In this document: positions 44,552-53,274 of the stretch, piece after piece
Layout of the letters: each line of letters starts with the position of its first letter
Position numbering within the stretch: the first letter of the stretch is position 1
Assembly: GCF_016464625.1 (NCBI RefSeq)
Contig: NZ_JAEAGO010000002.1
Location: forward strand, 186,001-250,000
Source: Penaeicola halotolerans
Lineage (GTDB): Bacteria; Bacteroidota; Bacteroidia; Cytophagales; Cyclobacteriaceae
Reading direction: 5' to 3'
Length of the DNA stretch: 64,000 nt
The notes under the pieces: model-generated
Told to the model about the DNA's origin: nothing
What the model saw: the letters and a program-made list of their open reading frames with translations, nothing else
The model's database searches: none
Made by a program: the position numbers and the translations under genes

Positions 44552-45631
44552 ATGTCAGAGCATATCATAGAAGATAAGATTTCTTTTAGCGAACTAGTCC
44601 AGCGATTTAGCGCATGGGTACTATTCCTTTGGTCTAAAAGGAAAGCTTTTTTGATCATTGGTCTAGCAGGAGGACTAGCTGGTTTTCTATATACGTTTAA
44701 AAAAGTGACTTACACTGCTGAGACTACCTTTACGCTAGAAAGTGGCACAGGTGGTATGTCTGGAGATGCTTCTGGCTTAGCCTCCCTTGTGGGCATAGAT
44801 ATCGGTTCGCTTGCAGGAGGTGCAGGTGGTGCTTTTGAGGGTGAAAACATTATAGAGCTTTACAAAAGTCAGCGATTACTTGAACGTGCACTGCTTAAAA
44901 ATGTGACTACAGTAGAACAAGACAGCTTTAGATTGATAGATCGATTCATAGCAGAGCGCAAGTATGATAAAAAGTGGTCAGAAGAATTGGCACAAGTAGA
45001 CTTTAGTGTTCCAAGAGCACAGTTTAGCAAAATGCAAGACAGCTTGATGTATGAACTAGTAGAAGACTTAAGAGACTATCATGTGAGTGCCGAAAAAGTC
45101 TCTCGTAAGCTCAACATCATCAGTGTCAAGGTCAGCGCGAAGGATCCTCTTTTCGCTAGATACTTCAATGAGCAACTGGTCAAAGAAGCCAATCAGTTTT
45201 ACTATGAGACTAAAACGAAAAAAACGAGTGACAATGTAGCGGTACTTCAACAGCAAACAGATAGTGTGAGACGCGTGCTAGATGAAAGTTTGCTCGGTAT
45301 GGCTCAAATCTCAGAGCGCAATCCAAACCCTAACGCACTCAACAAATCCCAGCAGATACCTGCTCAACAAGCGCAGATAGACATGCGTACAGCTACTGCT
45401 GCATATACTGAGCTGGTCAAAAATCTAGAAATGGCCAAGCTGAACAATCTCAAAAATGCGCCCATCATCCAAGTGATCGATACACCAAGAAAGTACTTGG
45501 ACAACAACAGAGTTTCAAAGTTAAAAGGGATTGTTATAGGCGGGCTACTAGCTGGGATATTAACGTTCATCTACTTGACAGGGAGCTGGATCATCCGTGG
45601 TGCCCTGCAAGCCGAAAAGTCAAAAGAGTAA
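44552..45631 (+). CDS. wzz: Wzz-type chain-length determinant protein (locus 2)
   Basis: This 359-residue inner-membrane polysaccharide co-polymerase has a first membrane helix near residues 31-49 (AFLIIGLAGGLAGFLYTF) and a Gly/Ser-rich loop (SGTGGMSGDASGLASLVGID). A helical periplasmic domain leads to PRKYLDNNRVSKLKG before the second helix (about 327-345). There is no kinase domain. Its stop codon touches the ATG of wzx with no gap, indicating translational coupling. It should control chain length of the locus 2 polymer and contact the Wza-like exporter. Confidence 0.85.
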   Translation: MSEHIIEDKISFSELVQRFSAWVLFLWSKRKAFLIIGLAGGLAGFLYTFKKVTYTAETTFTLESGTGGMSGDASGLASLVGIDIGSLAGGAGGAFEGENIIELYKSQRLLERALLKNVTTVEQDSFRLIDRFIAERKYDKKWSEELAQVDFSVPRAQFSKMQDSLMYELVEDLRDYHVSAEKVSRKLNIISVKVSAKDPLFARYFNEQLVKEANQFYYETKTKKTSDNVAVLQQQTDSVRRVLDESLLGMAQISERNPNPNALNKSQQIPAQQAQIDMRTATAAYTELVKNLEMAKLNNLKNAPIIQVIDTPRKYLDNNRVSKLKGIVIGGLLAGILTFIYLTGSWIIRGALQAEKSKE

Positions 45632-46924
45632 ATGTTAGTGGCTCATAAAGTAAGGTCGCTATTGATTCATAAGTCTTTTCAGAACTTTACTTTTCTTTTT
45701 ATCACACAGATTTCCAATATCCTGATCTCTGTGCTTTCGATTCCTTTGATCTTTAAAGCCCTAGGAACAGAAGCCTTTGGTCTTGTCAATGCTGCCTTTA
45801 CCATCATGATCACGATGGCCTTAGGGATTAGCTATGGCTATCATTTGAGTGGGCCTAGAGAAGTGGCCATTCACCAAGATAACCATCAGAAGCTGTCTGA
45901 GATCTTTACTGAAATATTCTCTAGCAAACTCATTCTGGCCTTCATCTCCCTATTACTCATCTGGGGAGGTAGTTTTTTGGGTGCTTTTTCGAGATATAGC
46001 GACATCCTCTTATTCTCCTCCGTGATGATCTTAGCGGAAGCATTTTTTCCCCTATGGTTTATGCAAGGAGTAGAGCAAGTGAAGCTACTCACGATTAGTA
46101 ATCTTTGCGGCAAACTACTCTACATATTGAGCTTAGTTTTTTTTATACAAAGTCCTTCAGATGCTGTTTGGGTCAATTTTAGCTTTGGCGCCTCTGCTCT
46201 TTTGGTCAACATAGGATTAATCTTTTATGTAATCAAAAAGTGGAAAATAACGCTTTTCATCCCTAAGCTTCAGGCATTAGTCAATTCATTGAAAGAGAAC
46301 TTTTCGCTCTTTATCAGCTCAGTAGCAGGGTATCTTACCGTCAATGGTGGCGTGATTATTCTTTCGTTTACTGCTACAGATTATGAGCTTGGTAGCTTTG
46401 GCCTAGCAGAACGTGTGATCAGAGTAGTGCGCCTATTTCCAAGCATCATGGCTCAGGCGATTTATCCTCATGCTTCAAGGCTTTATCAGCAAGATAGATT
46501 GAGTTTTTTTCGCTTTGTTAAAAAAACATATGCAGCCAGTCTTTTACTGACTTTGATGGGGTCTGTATTACTTTATTTATTAGCTCCTTACATCATTTAT
46601 TTCTTTGCCAAAGATCCACTGGAAGATGCTGTACTATTACTGCGTGTATTGAGTTTGGTTCCCTTTTTAGCTACGCTCAATATTGCCAATGTCCTTTTGG
46701 TTTTAGTCAAATCTGAGAACAAACTGCTACTAAAAAGCACCTTTATCTCCTTTGTCTTTATGCTCTTAGTGGCCACACTAGGCGCGCAATATTATGGTGC
46801 TCTAGGCATGTCCATTGGTTTACTTTTGACAGAACTGATGTTCTTTGCAAGTCAGACTTGGATCAATTATCGCTATATCAAATCAGACACTATCGCACTC
46901 TATGGTCGCTATCGTACTCGTTAA
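45632..46924 (+). CDS. wzx: Wzx-type repeat-unit flippase (locus 2)
   Basis: This 430-residue integral membrane protein of the polysaccharide transporter superfamily begins NFTFLFITQISNILISVLSIPLIFKALGTEAFG, the typical first helices. About twelve hydrophobic helices follow. It would flip undecaprenyl-linked repeat units. The gene starts directly after the wzz stop and overlaps the next glycosyltransferase by 23 bases. It is only distantly similar to the flippase at 10805, consistent with a different repeat unit. Confidence 0.87.
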   Translation: MLVAHKVRSLLIHKSFQNFTFLFITQISNILISVLSIPLIFKALGTEAFGLVNAAFTIMITMALGISYGYHLSGPREVAIHQDNHQKLSEIFTEIFSSKLILAFISLLLIWGGSFLGAFSRYSDILLFSSVMILAEAFFPLWFMQGVEQVKLLTISNLCGKLLYILSLVFFIQSPSDAVWVNFSFGASALLVNIGLIFYVIKKWKITLFIPKLQALVNSLKENFSLFISSVAGYLTVNGGVIILSFTATDYELGSFGLAERVIRVVRLFPSIMAQAIYPHASRLYQQDRLSFFRFVKKTYAASLLLTLMGSVLLYLLAPYIIYFFAKDPLEDAVLLLRVLSLVPFLATLNIANVLLVLVKSENKLLLKSTFISFVFMLLVATLGAQYYGALGMSIGLLLTELMFFASQTWINYRYIKSDTIALYGRYRTR

Positions 46925-47795
46925 CTGGAATGGCTATGCCTACACGGCTAAGTGTCTCGATAGCTTGCGAAAGATCAGCTATCAAGACTTCGTGGTGATC
47001 GTAGTGGACAATGCCTCCACAGATGATTCAGTAGAGCAGCTACGAGCGCACTATCCAGAAATTGTCCTTTTAGAAAACTCATCCAATGCTGGCTTTACTG
47101 GGGGGAATAACTTGGCGTTAAACCATGTGCTGAATACTGCTAAGTATAACTATGTCATGCTGCTCAATAATGATACGGAGGTGACAGAGGGATTTTTAGA
47201 GCCGCTTATCACGTCACTCGATAGCAGTACTGAGATCGGGGCAGTACAGCCTAAGATGCGCTATGTGCATGATAGAAGCCTGATCTGGAATGCAGGCGGT
47301 AAGTATAATCCTTGGCTAGGTCTTCCCCAGACAGTGGGTGAAAATCAGCGGGATGTTGGACAGTTTGATGAAGCGCGAGCCGTAGATTGGATCACAGGGT
47401 GCTGTATCCTCATGCGTGTAGAGACACTGAGAAGCTTAGGGCTCTTAGAAGAACGATATTTTGCTTATTTTGAAGATGTAGATTGGTCGTTTAGGTTAAA
47501 GGCTATGGGCAAAAAACTCCTTTATGAGCCAAAATCTCTGATTTACCATGAGGCTGGTGTATCTGGTAAGCGAAAAGAGAAGGGTAAGGAGGGCTACTTA
47601 TCTCCCTTTGTGATACAGCTGAATGTGCGCAATCATCTGTACTTTTACAGAAAACATGTAAAGGGACTTTATAAAATCAGTGCTGGATTCTATCAGACTG
47701 GAAAGGTATTAGCTTATGCGCTTTACTTCTTGCTTAGAGGAAGAAAGGAAAAGTTAAAAGCTGTTTTAAAAGGGCTACAAGAAGGTTTATCATAA
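46902..47795 (+). CDS. Glycosyltransferase family 2
   Basis: This 297-residue inverting GT-A glycosyltransferase has AIVLVNWNGYAYTAKCLDSL at the start, VVDNASTDDSVEQLR (nucleotide binding), NAGFTGGNN, LLNNDTEV (metal-binding DxD position) and DWITGCCILMRVE, then the acceptor-side YFAYFEDVDWSFRL. This resembles dTDP-rhamnosyl transferases of exopolysaccharide loci. ATG 46902 is used because the protein then starts at the first beta strand; it lies inside the end of wzx. A short basic C-terminus may associate with the membrane. Confidence 0.88.
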   Translation: MVAIVLVNWNGYAYTAKCLDSLRKISYQDFVVIVVDNASTDDSVEQLRAHYPEIVLLENSSNAGFTGGNNLALNHVLNTAKYNYVMLLNNDTEVTEGFLEPLITSLDSSTEIGAVQPKMRYVHDRSLIWNAGGKYNPWLGLPQTVGENQRDVGQFDEARAVDWITGCCILMRVETLRSLGLLEERYFAYFEDVDWSFRLKAMGKKLLYEPKSLIYHEAGVSGKRKEKGKEGYLSPFVIQLNVRNHLYFYRKHVKGLYKISAGFYQTGKVLAYALYFLLRGRKEKLKAVLKGLQEGLS

Positions 47796-47831
47796 AAATT
47801 GGGTTGATAAAAGGCTATTGAAAACTAAAAA

Positions 47832-49229
47832 ATGATCACAGGCTTGCTATTTTTTTTAATAGTCCCGTTTTGCTTATTGGTATTCGGGTATTGTCTCTAC
47901 CAACTTTTGGTAAAGGCTGAGCTTGTTTATTATTTAGTATTTCTCATCTTATACACACCATTTTACATCACCAATATTTCTTTGGTTTATGAAGTCACTG
48001 GGCTACAGATCGCTGTTCAGTTTTTTCAATACACCAAGGAAATCATTATGTTGGCAGCGTTGGTAGTCTTGTTTTTTTATCATCCCAAAGTACTACAAAA
48101 GCAATTTAGACTCATAGCTATCGATTATGTTTTCTTAACCTTCTTAGGCTTATGTACCTTGTTTTTGGTCTTGCCTATAGGAGATTCATCTTTTGTACAG
48201 AGATTACTTTACTACAAAGGAATCTTGCTCTTCTCTGTAGCTTATCTCGTGGGGAGAAATCTCCAGCTTAAACCAGATGAAATCAAACAACTCCTTCACC
48301 TGATCTTATGGGTCGGAGTAGCTACTTTGGCTTTCAATCTGCTAGAGGTATTTGTCTTAGACGCACACTTGCAGCAGTTTACTGGCTATGCCAAGTGGAA
48401 CTCAGACATCAATGAGATAGATCCTACGGGAAACTATGGGCTTACTTGGACTTTCGAATCAAGCTCTGGAAAGAGGCGCTTCGCTTCATTCTTTGCCAAT
48501 CCCCTTGAACTCGCAGCAAGTTCTCTACTGACTTTTTCTACTGCGCTGATATTATTTCTCAAGAGTCCCTACAGAACCAATCGAGCGATTTATGCTGCTA
48601 TGATATTGGTAGCAGTTTTGACGTTGTATTTCTCATTTTCGAGGGCGGCATTTGGAGCACTCTTTCTTTTGATCGCTTTTACGGCTGTCGTTTTCAGACT
48701 GTATAAATTGATCGGGCTGGGCATATTGACCTTTCTTGGCTTAGTGATTTATATATTCTTCTTTGCACCAGATGATCTTCGTTATTTGGTCATTGACACA
48801 TTGACCTTCAGCGAACCGTCTAGTCTAGGGCACGCGATCGAGTGGTTTCAAGCGATCAATCAGATGGTGATCAACCCTGAAGGTATCGGCCTCGCCATGA
48901 GTGGCAATGCGGGAGCTGTAGATGATGAATTAAAAGTGGGAGGAGAAAATCAGTTTTTGATCTATGGCGTACAGATCGGTGTGCTAGGTTTACTCTTATA
49001 CTTGATACTTACATACCTCTCTATCAAAGTGCCTCTGAAAGTATATCGAACATATCCTGATGTCATGTATCGACTGATTCCGTTCATTGTATGTACTGTC
49101 AAAGTTGGATTATTACTACCACTTTTTACCTCTAATTTGGATATCTTTATTCACATCAGTTTACTTACTTGGTGCTTATTAGGCTACAGCGTGAGTTTTT
49201 ATGGAAAGGAGTCTTATGAAAAAGCGTAA
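47832..49229 (+). CDS. O-antigen polymerase/ligase-like membrane protein (locus 2)
   Basis: This 465-residue polytopic protein has about eleven hydrophobic segments and a larger periplasmic loop around residues 185-215 (YAKWNSDINEIDPTGNYG). A second loop (about 320-380) contains SSLGHAIEWFQAINQM and GGENQFLIYGVQIG, the pattern of the Wzy_C/O-antigen ligase family. In this gene order it is the likely polymerase of the locus 2 polymer; ligase is the alternative. It overlaps the following glycosyltransferase by 14 bases. Confidence 0.75.
   Translation: MITGLLFFLIVPFCLLVFGYCLYQLLVKAELVYYLVFLILYTPFYITNISLVYEVTGLQIAVQFFQYTKEIIMLAALVVLFFYHPKVLQKQFRLIAIDYVFLTFLGLCTLFLVLPIGDSSFVQRLLYYKGILLFSVAYLVGRNLQLKPDEIKQLLHLILWVGVATLAFNLLEVFVLDAHLQQFTGYAKWNSDINEIDPTGNYGLTWTFESSSGKRRFASFFANPLELAASSLLTFSTALILFLKSPYRTNRAIYAAMILVAVLTLYFSFSRAAFGALFLLIAFTAVVFRLYKLIGLGILTFLGLVIYIFFFAPDDLRYLVIDTLTFSEPSSLGHAIEWFQAINQMVINPEGIGLAMSGNAGAVDDELKVGGENQFLIYGVQIGVLGLLLYLILTYLSIKVPLKVYRTYPDVMYRLIPFIVCTVKVGLLLPLFTSNLDIFIHISLLTWCLLGYSVSFYGKESYEKA
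49205..49211 (+). promoter_or_regulatory. Shine-Dalgarno-like site deciding the next start
   Basis: AAAGGAG, four bases before ATG 49216, supports that start over the in-frame ATG at 49201. Such sites are uncommon in Bacteroidota, where initiation often relies on A-rich leaders. Confidence 0.5.
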
Positions 49230-50331
49230 GGTAGTCTTGCTGGACATTTTTTATCTCTTGATGGCGCAGACGGGCATTAAGACTTATACGGAGACACTTA
49301 TTGAGGTATTTCAGCACTATCCTGAAGATGATTTTCAAGTGGTAGTCTATCCTTCTTTAGAGAAAATACAAAAAATCACTTTTTTCAAAGGACGCATTAG
49401 TCTTTGGAAACGATTGCTTTTTCAACTAATCTATCATGGGTATAAGTTGACTTGGCTGCCGATCAAGTCGCATCTGGTGCAAGCTCGGGTAGTCATCAAT
49501 CCAGACATTCTCTCCAATATCTGGGGTAAAGGTACGATCGTGCAAGTGCATCATGATACCTTTCTGTGGGATAGTCCTGAGCATTACAATCCCACTTGGC
49601 TCAAGGGCTACCTGCGTCTATTACATGCGGCACATAGAAGGGGGCGAGCAGCTATCTTGACCATTAGTGAGTTCTCTAAAGAAAGACTAGGGCATATTTT
49701 TCCTAAAGCGAAATCAATAGACACTATCTACCCTAGCGTACATTTGGGCTTGAATAACAAGGCTGCTACGCCCTCTCCAATTTCTGATCTCTATTTACTG
49801 CATGTAGGCGTCTTTGAGAAAAGAAAAAATCTAGTGAGTTTGATCGAAGCCTTTTATCTTGTCCTTCAAAAATCGCCTGACCTGAAACTAGTCTTAGTAG
49901 GTCAATCTGCACCAAAACCAGATATGGATGCCTCAGCTGAGATGGAAGCTACAGTCCAGCGGTTGGGGCTTGAGGATCGAGTAATTTATACTGGCTATTT
50001 ATCTCAGCAGGCACTGCAGCAGTATTATCAGCATGCGGCTATGTATGTATTTCCTTCGAAAAACGAGGGCTTTGGAGTGCCTATTTTAGAAGCATTTTAC
50101 CATCGCTTGACCGTGGTGATTTCTCCACAAGGTGCTTTAAAAGAAATAGGGGATGCGGGCGTTTATGTAGCAGCAGGTTATGAGCCCAAAGCGCTAGCAG
50201 CTGCTATCGACACAGTTCTCTCAGACGAGCAATTGCAAAAGGCGCTGATAATGGCTGGTCAACAGCGATTGACCTACTTCAGTCAGGAGCGCTATGCAAA
50301 AGATTTATACCAATGGCTAAGAAAACTCTAA
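49216..50331 (+). CDS. Glycosyltransferase family 4
   Basis: This 371-residue GT-B retaining glycosyltransferase has VQVHHDTFLWDSPEHYN in the acceptor half, ILTISEFSKERL, then LLHVGVFEKRKNLVSLIEAF (start of the donor domain) and FPSKNEGFGVPILEAFYH containing the E-x7-E signature. It resembles mannosyltransferases of exopolysaccharide loci, but the donor is not certain. The start is fixed by a Shine-Dalgarno-like AAAGGAG. It overlaps the polymerase-like gene by 14 bases and is followed four bases later by an acyltransferase. Confidence 0.87.
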   Translation: MKKRKVVLLDIFYLLMAQTGIKTYTETLIEVFQHYPEDDFQVVVYPSLEKIQKITFFKGRISLWKRLLFQLIYHGYKLTWLPIKSHLVQARVVINPDILSNIWGKGTIVQVHHDTFLWDSPEHYNPTWLKGYLRLLHAAHRRGRAAILTISEFSKERLGHIFPKAKSIDTIYPSVHLGLNNKAATPSPISDLYLLHVGVFEKRKNLVSLIEAFYLVLQKSPDLKLVLVGQSAPKPDMDASAEMEATVQRLGLEDRVIYTGYLSQQALQQYYQHAAMYVFPSKNEGFGVPILEAFYHRLTVVISPQGALKEIGDAGVYVAAGYEPKALAAAIDTVLSDEQLQKALIMAGQQRLTYFSQERYAKDLYQWLRKL

Positions 50332-50335
50332 GGTA

Positions 50336-51013
50336 ATGAGCGAAATACTTAAAGGTAGGTTTGATGAGGATTGGAGCTTTGGTGCGAGACTAGGGCTTTT
50401 TTGGAGAGCTTTCGTTTGGCTAGTGAGAGGATATCTACTCAAGCCCTTTTTAGGAAAGTCTGGGCGTGTGATTTTGATCGGTTCGGGTGTAAGGATTCGT
50501 ATGAAGTCTCAATTGAAGGCTGGTAATCACTTCATCATAGAAGATGATGCGGATATTAGCTGCCATAGTAAGCAAGGCATCTCTTTAGGAAATAAAGTGA
50601 CCATTGGAAAAGGAGCGATCATTCGTCCTACTACACTTTGGGGAGGCCCACTTGGTGAGGGTATGCGCATCGGAGATCATTCTAATATCGGCCCGATGAG
50701 CTATATCGGTTGCTCAGGCTTCATCGATATAGGCAATCACGTCATGATCTCCCCTCGCGTAAGCATCTATGCTGAAAACCACAACTTTGCAGATCCTCAT
50801 ACGACTATGAAGTCTCAGGGAGTCACAAGGAGCTTTGTGAAAATCGAAGATGACTGCTGGATCGCTTCACATGCGGTGATCTTAGCGGGTGTGACGATAG
50901 GCCGGGGAAGTGTAGTCGCTGCGGGTAGTGTAGTGACCAAAGATGTCCCTCCCTATAGTATAGTAGCTGGCTCACCTGCTAAGATCATTTCAAATAGAAA
51001 GCAGGATGTCTGA
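50336..51013 (+). CDS. Left-handed beta-helix acyltransferase, WcaF/WbbJ-like
   Basis: This 225-residue O-acyltransferase has hexapeptide repeats from about residue 70 (HFIIEDDADISCHSKQGISL) through IGDHSNIGPMSYIG to VILAGVTIGRGSVVAAGSVV, ending with VPPYSIVAGSPAKII. AENHNFADP (about 140) supplies the catalytic-site His of the maltose/galactoside acetyltransferase class. It probably O-acetylates a sugar of the locus 2 repeat unit. The stop overlaps the next glycosyltransferase by eight bases. Confidence 0.88.
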   Translation: MSEILKGRFDEDWSFGARLGLFWRAFVWLVRGYLLKPFLGKSGRVILIGSGVRIRMKSQLKAGNHFIIEDDADISCHSKQGISLGNKVTIGKGAIIRPTTLWGGPLGEGMRIGDHSNIGPMSYIGCSGFIDIGNHVMISPRVSIYAENHNFADPHTTMKSQGVTRSFVKIEDDCWIASHAVILAGVTIGRGSVVAAGSVVTKDVPPYSIVAGSPAKIISNRKQDV

Positions 51014-52157
51014 TAAATCAAAAATACTCTTTTTGCATAGTTCTGGCGATCTCTATGGGGCCTCCAGGATCATGCTATACAGTATAGAAATTGTTATAGC
51101 TGCAGATTATGAGGTCAAAGTGATTTTACCTGCTGAGGGTAATTTTAGTGAAGAACTGACTCGAAGAAAGATTCCTTTTGAAATCTTCAATCTTGGCATC
51201 ATCAGGCGCAAATATTTTTCGATCAAAGGGCTCTTTAACCGCTATAGTAGGATGCGAGCTGCCGCTAAAAGGATCGCTCATATCTGTCGATCAGAAGGTG
51301 TCACACATATATACTCCAATACCACTGGTGTACTCGTTGGGGGCTATGTAGCACGAAAGCTTCAAATCAAACATATCTGGCATGTTCATGAGATACTGTC
51401 TCATCCGCGGTGGTTGGCTAAAATCATCGGTTTTTGGATCAATCTCACAGCCACTGCTGTCGTCTATGTCTCTCAGGCTGTCGCTAGAGCTTGGCAGCCT
51501 TTTGTACAAAAACCTCAAGCCTTTCAGGTCTATAATGGACTAAACTATCAGCAACTATTAGACACTGACCAAAGAGTCAAGCTCCGAAAGGAATGGGGAA
51601 TTTCCGAAGAGCAAGTCTTGATCGGAATGATCGCCCGTGTGCATTATTGGAAGGGGCAGACCTACTTCCTAGAAATCGCTGCTAAGCTGAAGGAAAAGCA
51701 TCCGAATGTGCAATTCTTGATGGTAGGAGATGCTTATCCTGGATATGAGTATTTGTATGAGGAGATTGCTCAAAAGAAGCAAAAGTTGAAAATAGAGTCC
51801 TCTGTGACAGACTTAGGTTTTCGTACGGATATCCCTGATATATTGTCTGCACTGGATATCTTTGTCCTCCCCTCTATCTTGCCAGACCCGCTACCCACTA
51901 CCGTACTCGAAGCGATGGGCAGCGGCAGAGCAGTAGCCGCTACAAATCATGGTGGCGCCACAGAGATGGTCATTGTCGGTGAGACAGGAGTACTTATTCC
52001 TTTTGACGATGCAGAGGAAGCAGCAAACTTAATCAGTCCGCTGATAATGGATGATACAAAACGCAGTGTCTTTGGTAAATCTGCACAAAACAGGGTGCTG
52101 AAGCATTTTTCATTGGAGAGCTATGCGCAGCACATGAAAAGAGTATTTGAATTTTAG
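51006..52157 (+). CDS. Glycosyltransferase family 4
   Basis: This 383-residue GT-B protein begins ILFLHSSGDLYGASRIML. IWHVHEILSHPRW lies near residue 120, and the donor domain has IGMIARVHYWKGQTYFLEIA and LPDPLPTTVLEAMGSGRAVAATNHGG with the usual conserved Glu. The ATG lies within the end of the acyltransferase gene (eight-base overlap) after an AGG-type leader. It adds a residue of the locus 2 repeat unit; the specific sugar is unknown. Confidence 0.86.
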   Translation: MSDKSKILFLHSSGDLYGASRIMLYSIEIVIAADYEVKVILPAEGNFSEELTRRKIPFEIFNLGIIRRKYFSIKGLFNRYSRMRAAAKRIAHICRSEGVTHIYSNTTGVLVGGYVARKLQIKHIWHVHEILSHPRWLAKIIGFWINLTATAVVYVSQAVARAWQPFVQKPQAFQVYNGLNYQQLLDTDQRVKLRKEWGISEEQVLIGMIARVHYWKGQTYFLEIAAKLKEKHPNVQFLMVGDAYPGYEYLYEEIAQKKQKLKIESSVTDLGFRTDIPDILSALDIFVLPSILPDPLPTTVLEAMGSGRAVAATNHGGATEMVIVGETGVLIPFDDAEEAANLISPLIMDDTKRSVFGKSAQNRVLKHFSLESYAQHMKRVFEF

Positions 52158-52161
52158 GATC

Positions 52162-53268
52162 ATGAAAATCAGCATAATCGGCACTAGAGGTTATCCATAT
52201 GTTTACAGTGGCTATGAGACATTTGTCAAGGAAGTAGCAGAGCGCATGGTTCAGAGAGGTCATGAAGTCACTGTGTACTGCCATGCAGGTCTTTTTAGTG
52301 AGAAGCCCAAAGAAGTCAATGGTATCAAACTTGTCTATGTTCGGGGCTTTCATACTAAATCATTAGAGCAGCTTTCTCATTCATTTTTGGCATTTATGCA
52401 TGCTTGTATAGGTAAAACAGATGTGATCCTAGCAGCTAATCCAGCCAATGGTCCTTTTGGTTTGATCTGTAAGCTTTTTGGTAAAAAATGTGCTATCAAT
52501 ATGGATGGCTTAGAATGGAAGCGCCCCAAATGGAAAGGTTTAGGCGCTCGCTATTTTAAGTTTGCCGCCAAGCAGGCTACACGGTTTTATGACTTGATCA
52601 TCAATGACTCTGAGGAGATGCGACAGGTTTATCTGAAAGAGTTTCAAACAGACTCTGAAGTAATCGCCTACGGAGCACATGTGAAGGAAAGCCAATACCC
52701 AGAGTTGATTCAAAAATGGGACTTACAGCCTCAGGGCTATTATTTGATTGTAGGTCGTATGGTTCCTGATAACAATGCAGACCTTTTGGTCAAAGGATTT
52801 ATCGCTTCCTCCAGCACTAAAAAATTGGTGATCGTAGGCGATGTGCCTTATCAAGATACCTTTGCTAGGTCACTGAAAGCAATGGCAGAAAAAGATGACC
52901 GACTGGTCTTTACCGGCTATGTCACTAGCAGTGATGAACTGGCTGAATTATATCATCAGTCATTTGCCTATCTGCATGGTCATGAGTTTGGTGGTACCAA
53001 TCCTACTATGCTCAAAGCCATGGCCTATGGCTGTGCGATCATGGCGCTAGACACGGTCTTCAACCAAGAGATGCTACAAAACGGTAAGCACGGACTATTT
53101 TTCTCCAAAGATGAAAATGCCCTAAGACAACTTATCCATCGTGCAGAAGCAGAACCGCTCACGATCTCTCATCTCAAAGCTACAGCTCGTCAAGGGATTA
53201 CAAAAAAATACACTTGGGACTTTGTAACCGATCGATACTTAGAGGTACTCAAGTCATTGAGCAAATAG
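52162..53268 (+). CDS. Glycosyltransferase family 4, DUF1972 type
   Basis: This 368-residue protein begins MKISIIGTRGYPYVYSGYETF and has NMDGLEWKRPKWKG near residue 115, the DUF1972 hallmark also found in the gene at 471-1559. The donor region has YLIVGRMVPDNNADLLVKGF and HGHEFGGTNPTMLKAMAYG. ATG 52162 is preferred over the TTG five codons upstream. DUF1972 proteins are often rhamnosyl- or related transferases. It is the last gene of locus 2; only six bases separate its stop from that of the convergent Wzi-like gene, with no visible terminator. Confidence 0.86.
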   Translation: MKISIIGTRGYPYVYSGYETFVKEVAERMVQRGHEVTVYCHAGLFSEKPKEVNGIKLVYVRGFHTKSLEQLSHSFLAFMHACIGKTDVILAANPANGPFGLICKLFGKKCAINMDGLEWKRPKWKGLGARYFKFAAKQATRFYDLIINDSEEMRQVYLKEFQTDSEVIAYGAHVKESQYPELIQKWDLQPQGYYLIVGRMVPDNNADLLVKGFIASSSTKKLVIVGDVPYQDTFARSLKAMAEKDDRLVFTGYVTSSDELAELYHQSFAYLHGHEFGGTNPTMLKAMAYGCAIMALDTVFNQEMLQNGKHGLFFSKDENALRQLIHRAEAEPLTISHLKATARQGITKKYTWDFVTDRYLEVLKSLSK

Positions 53269-53274
53269 CTTTTC

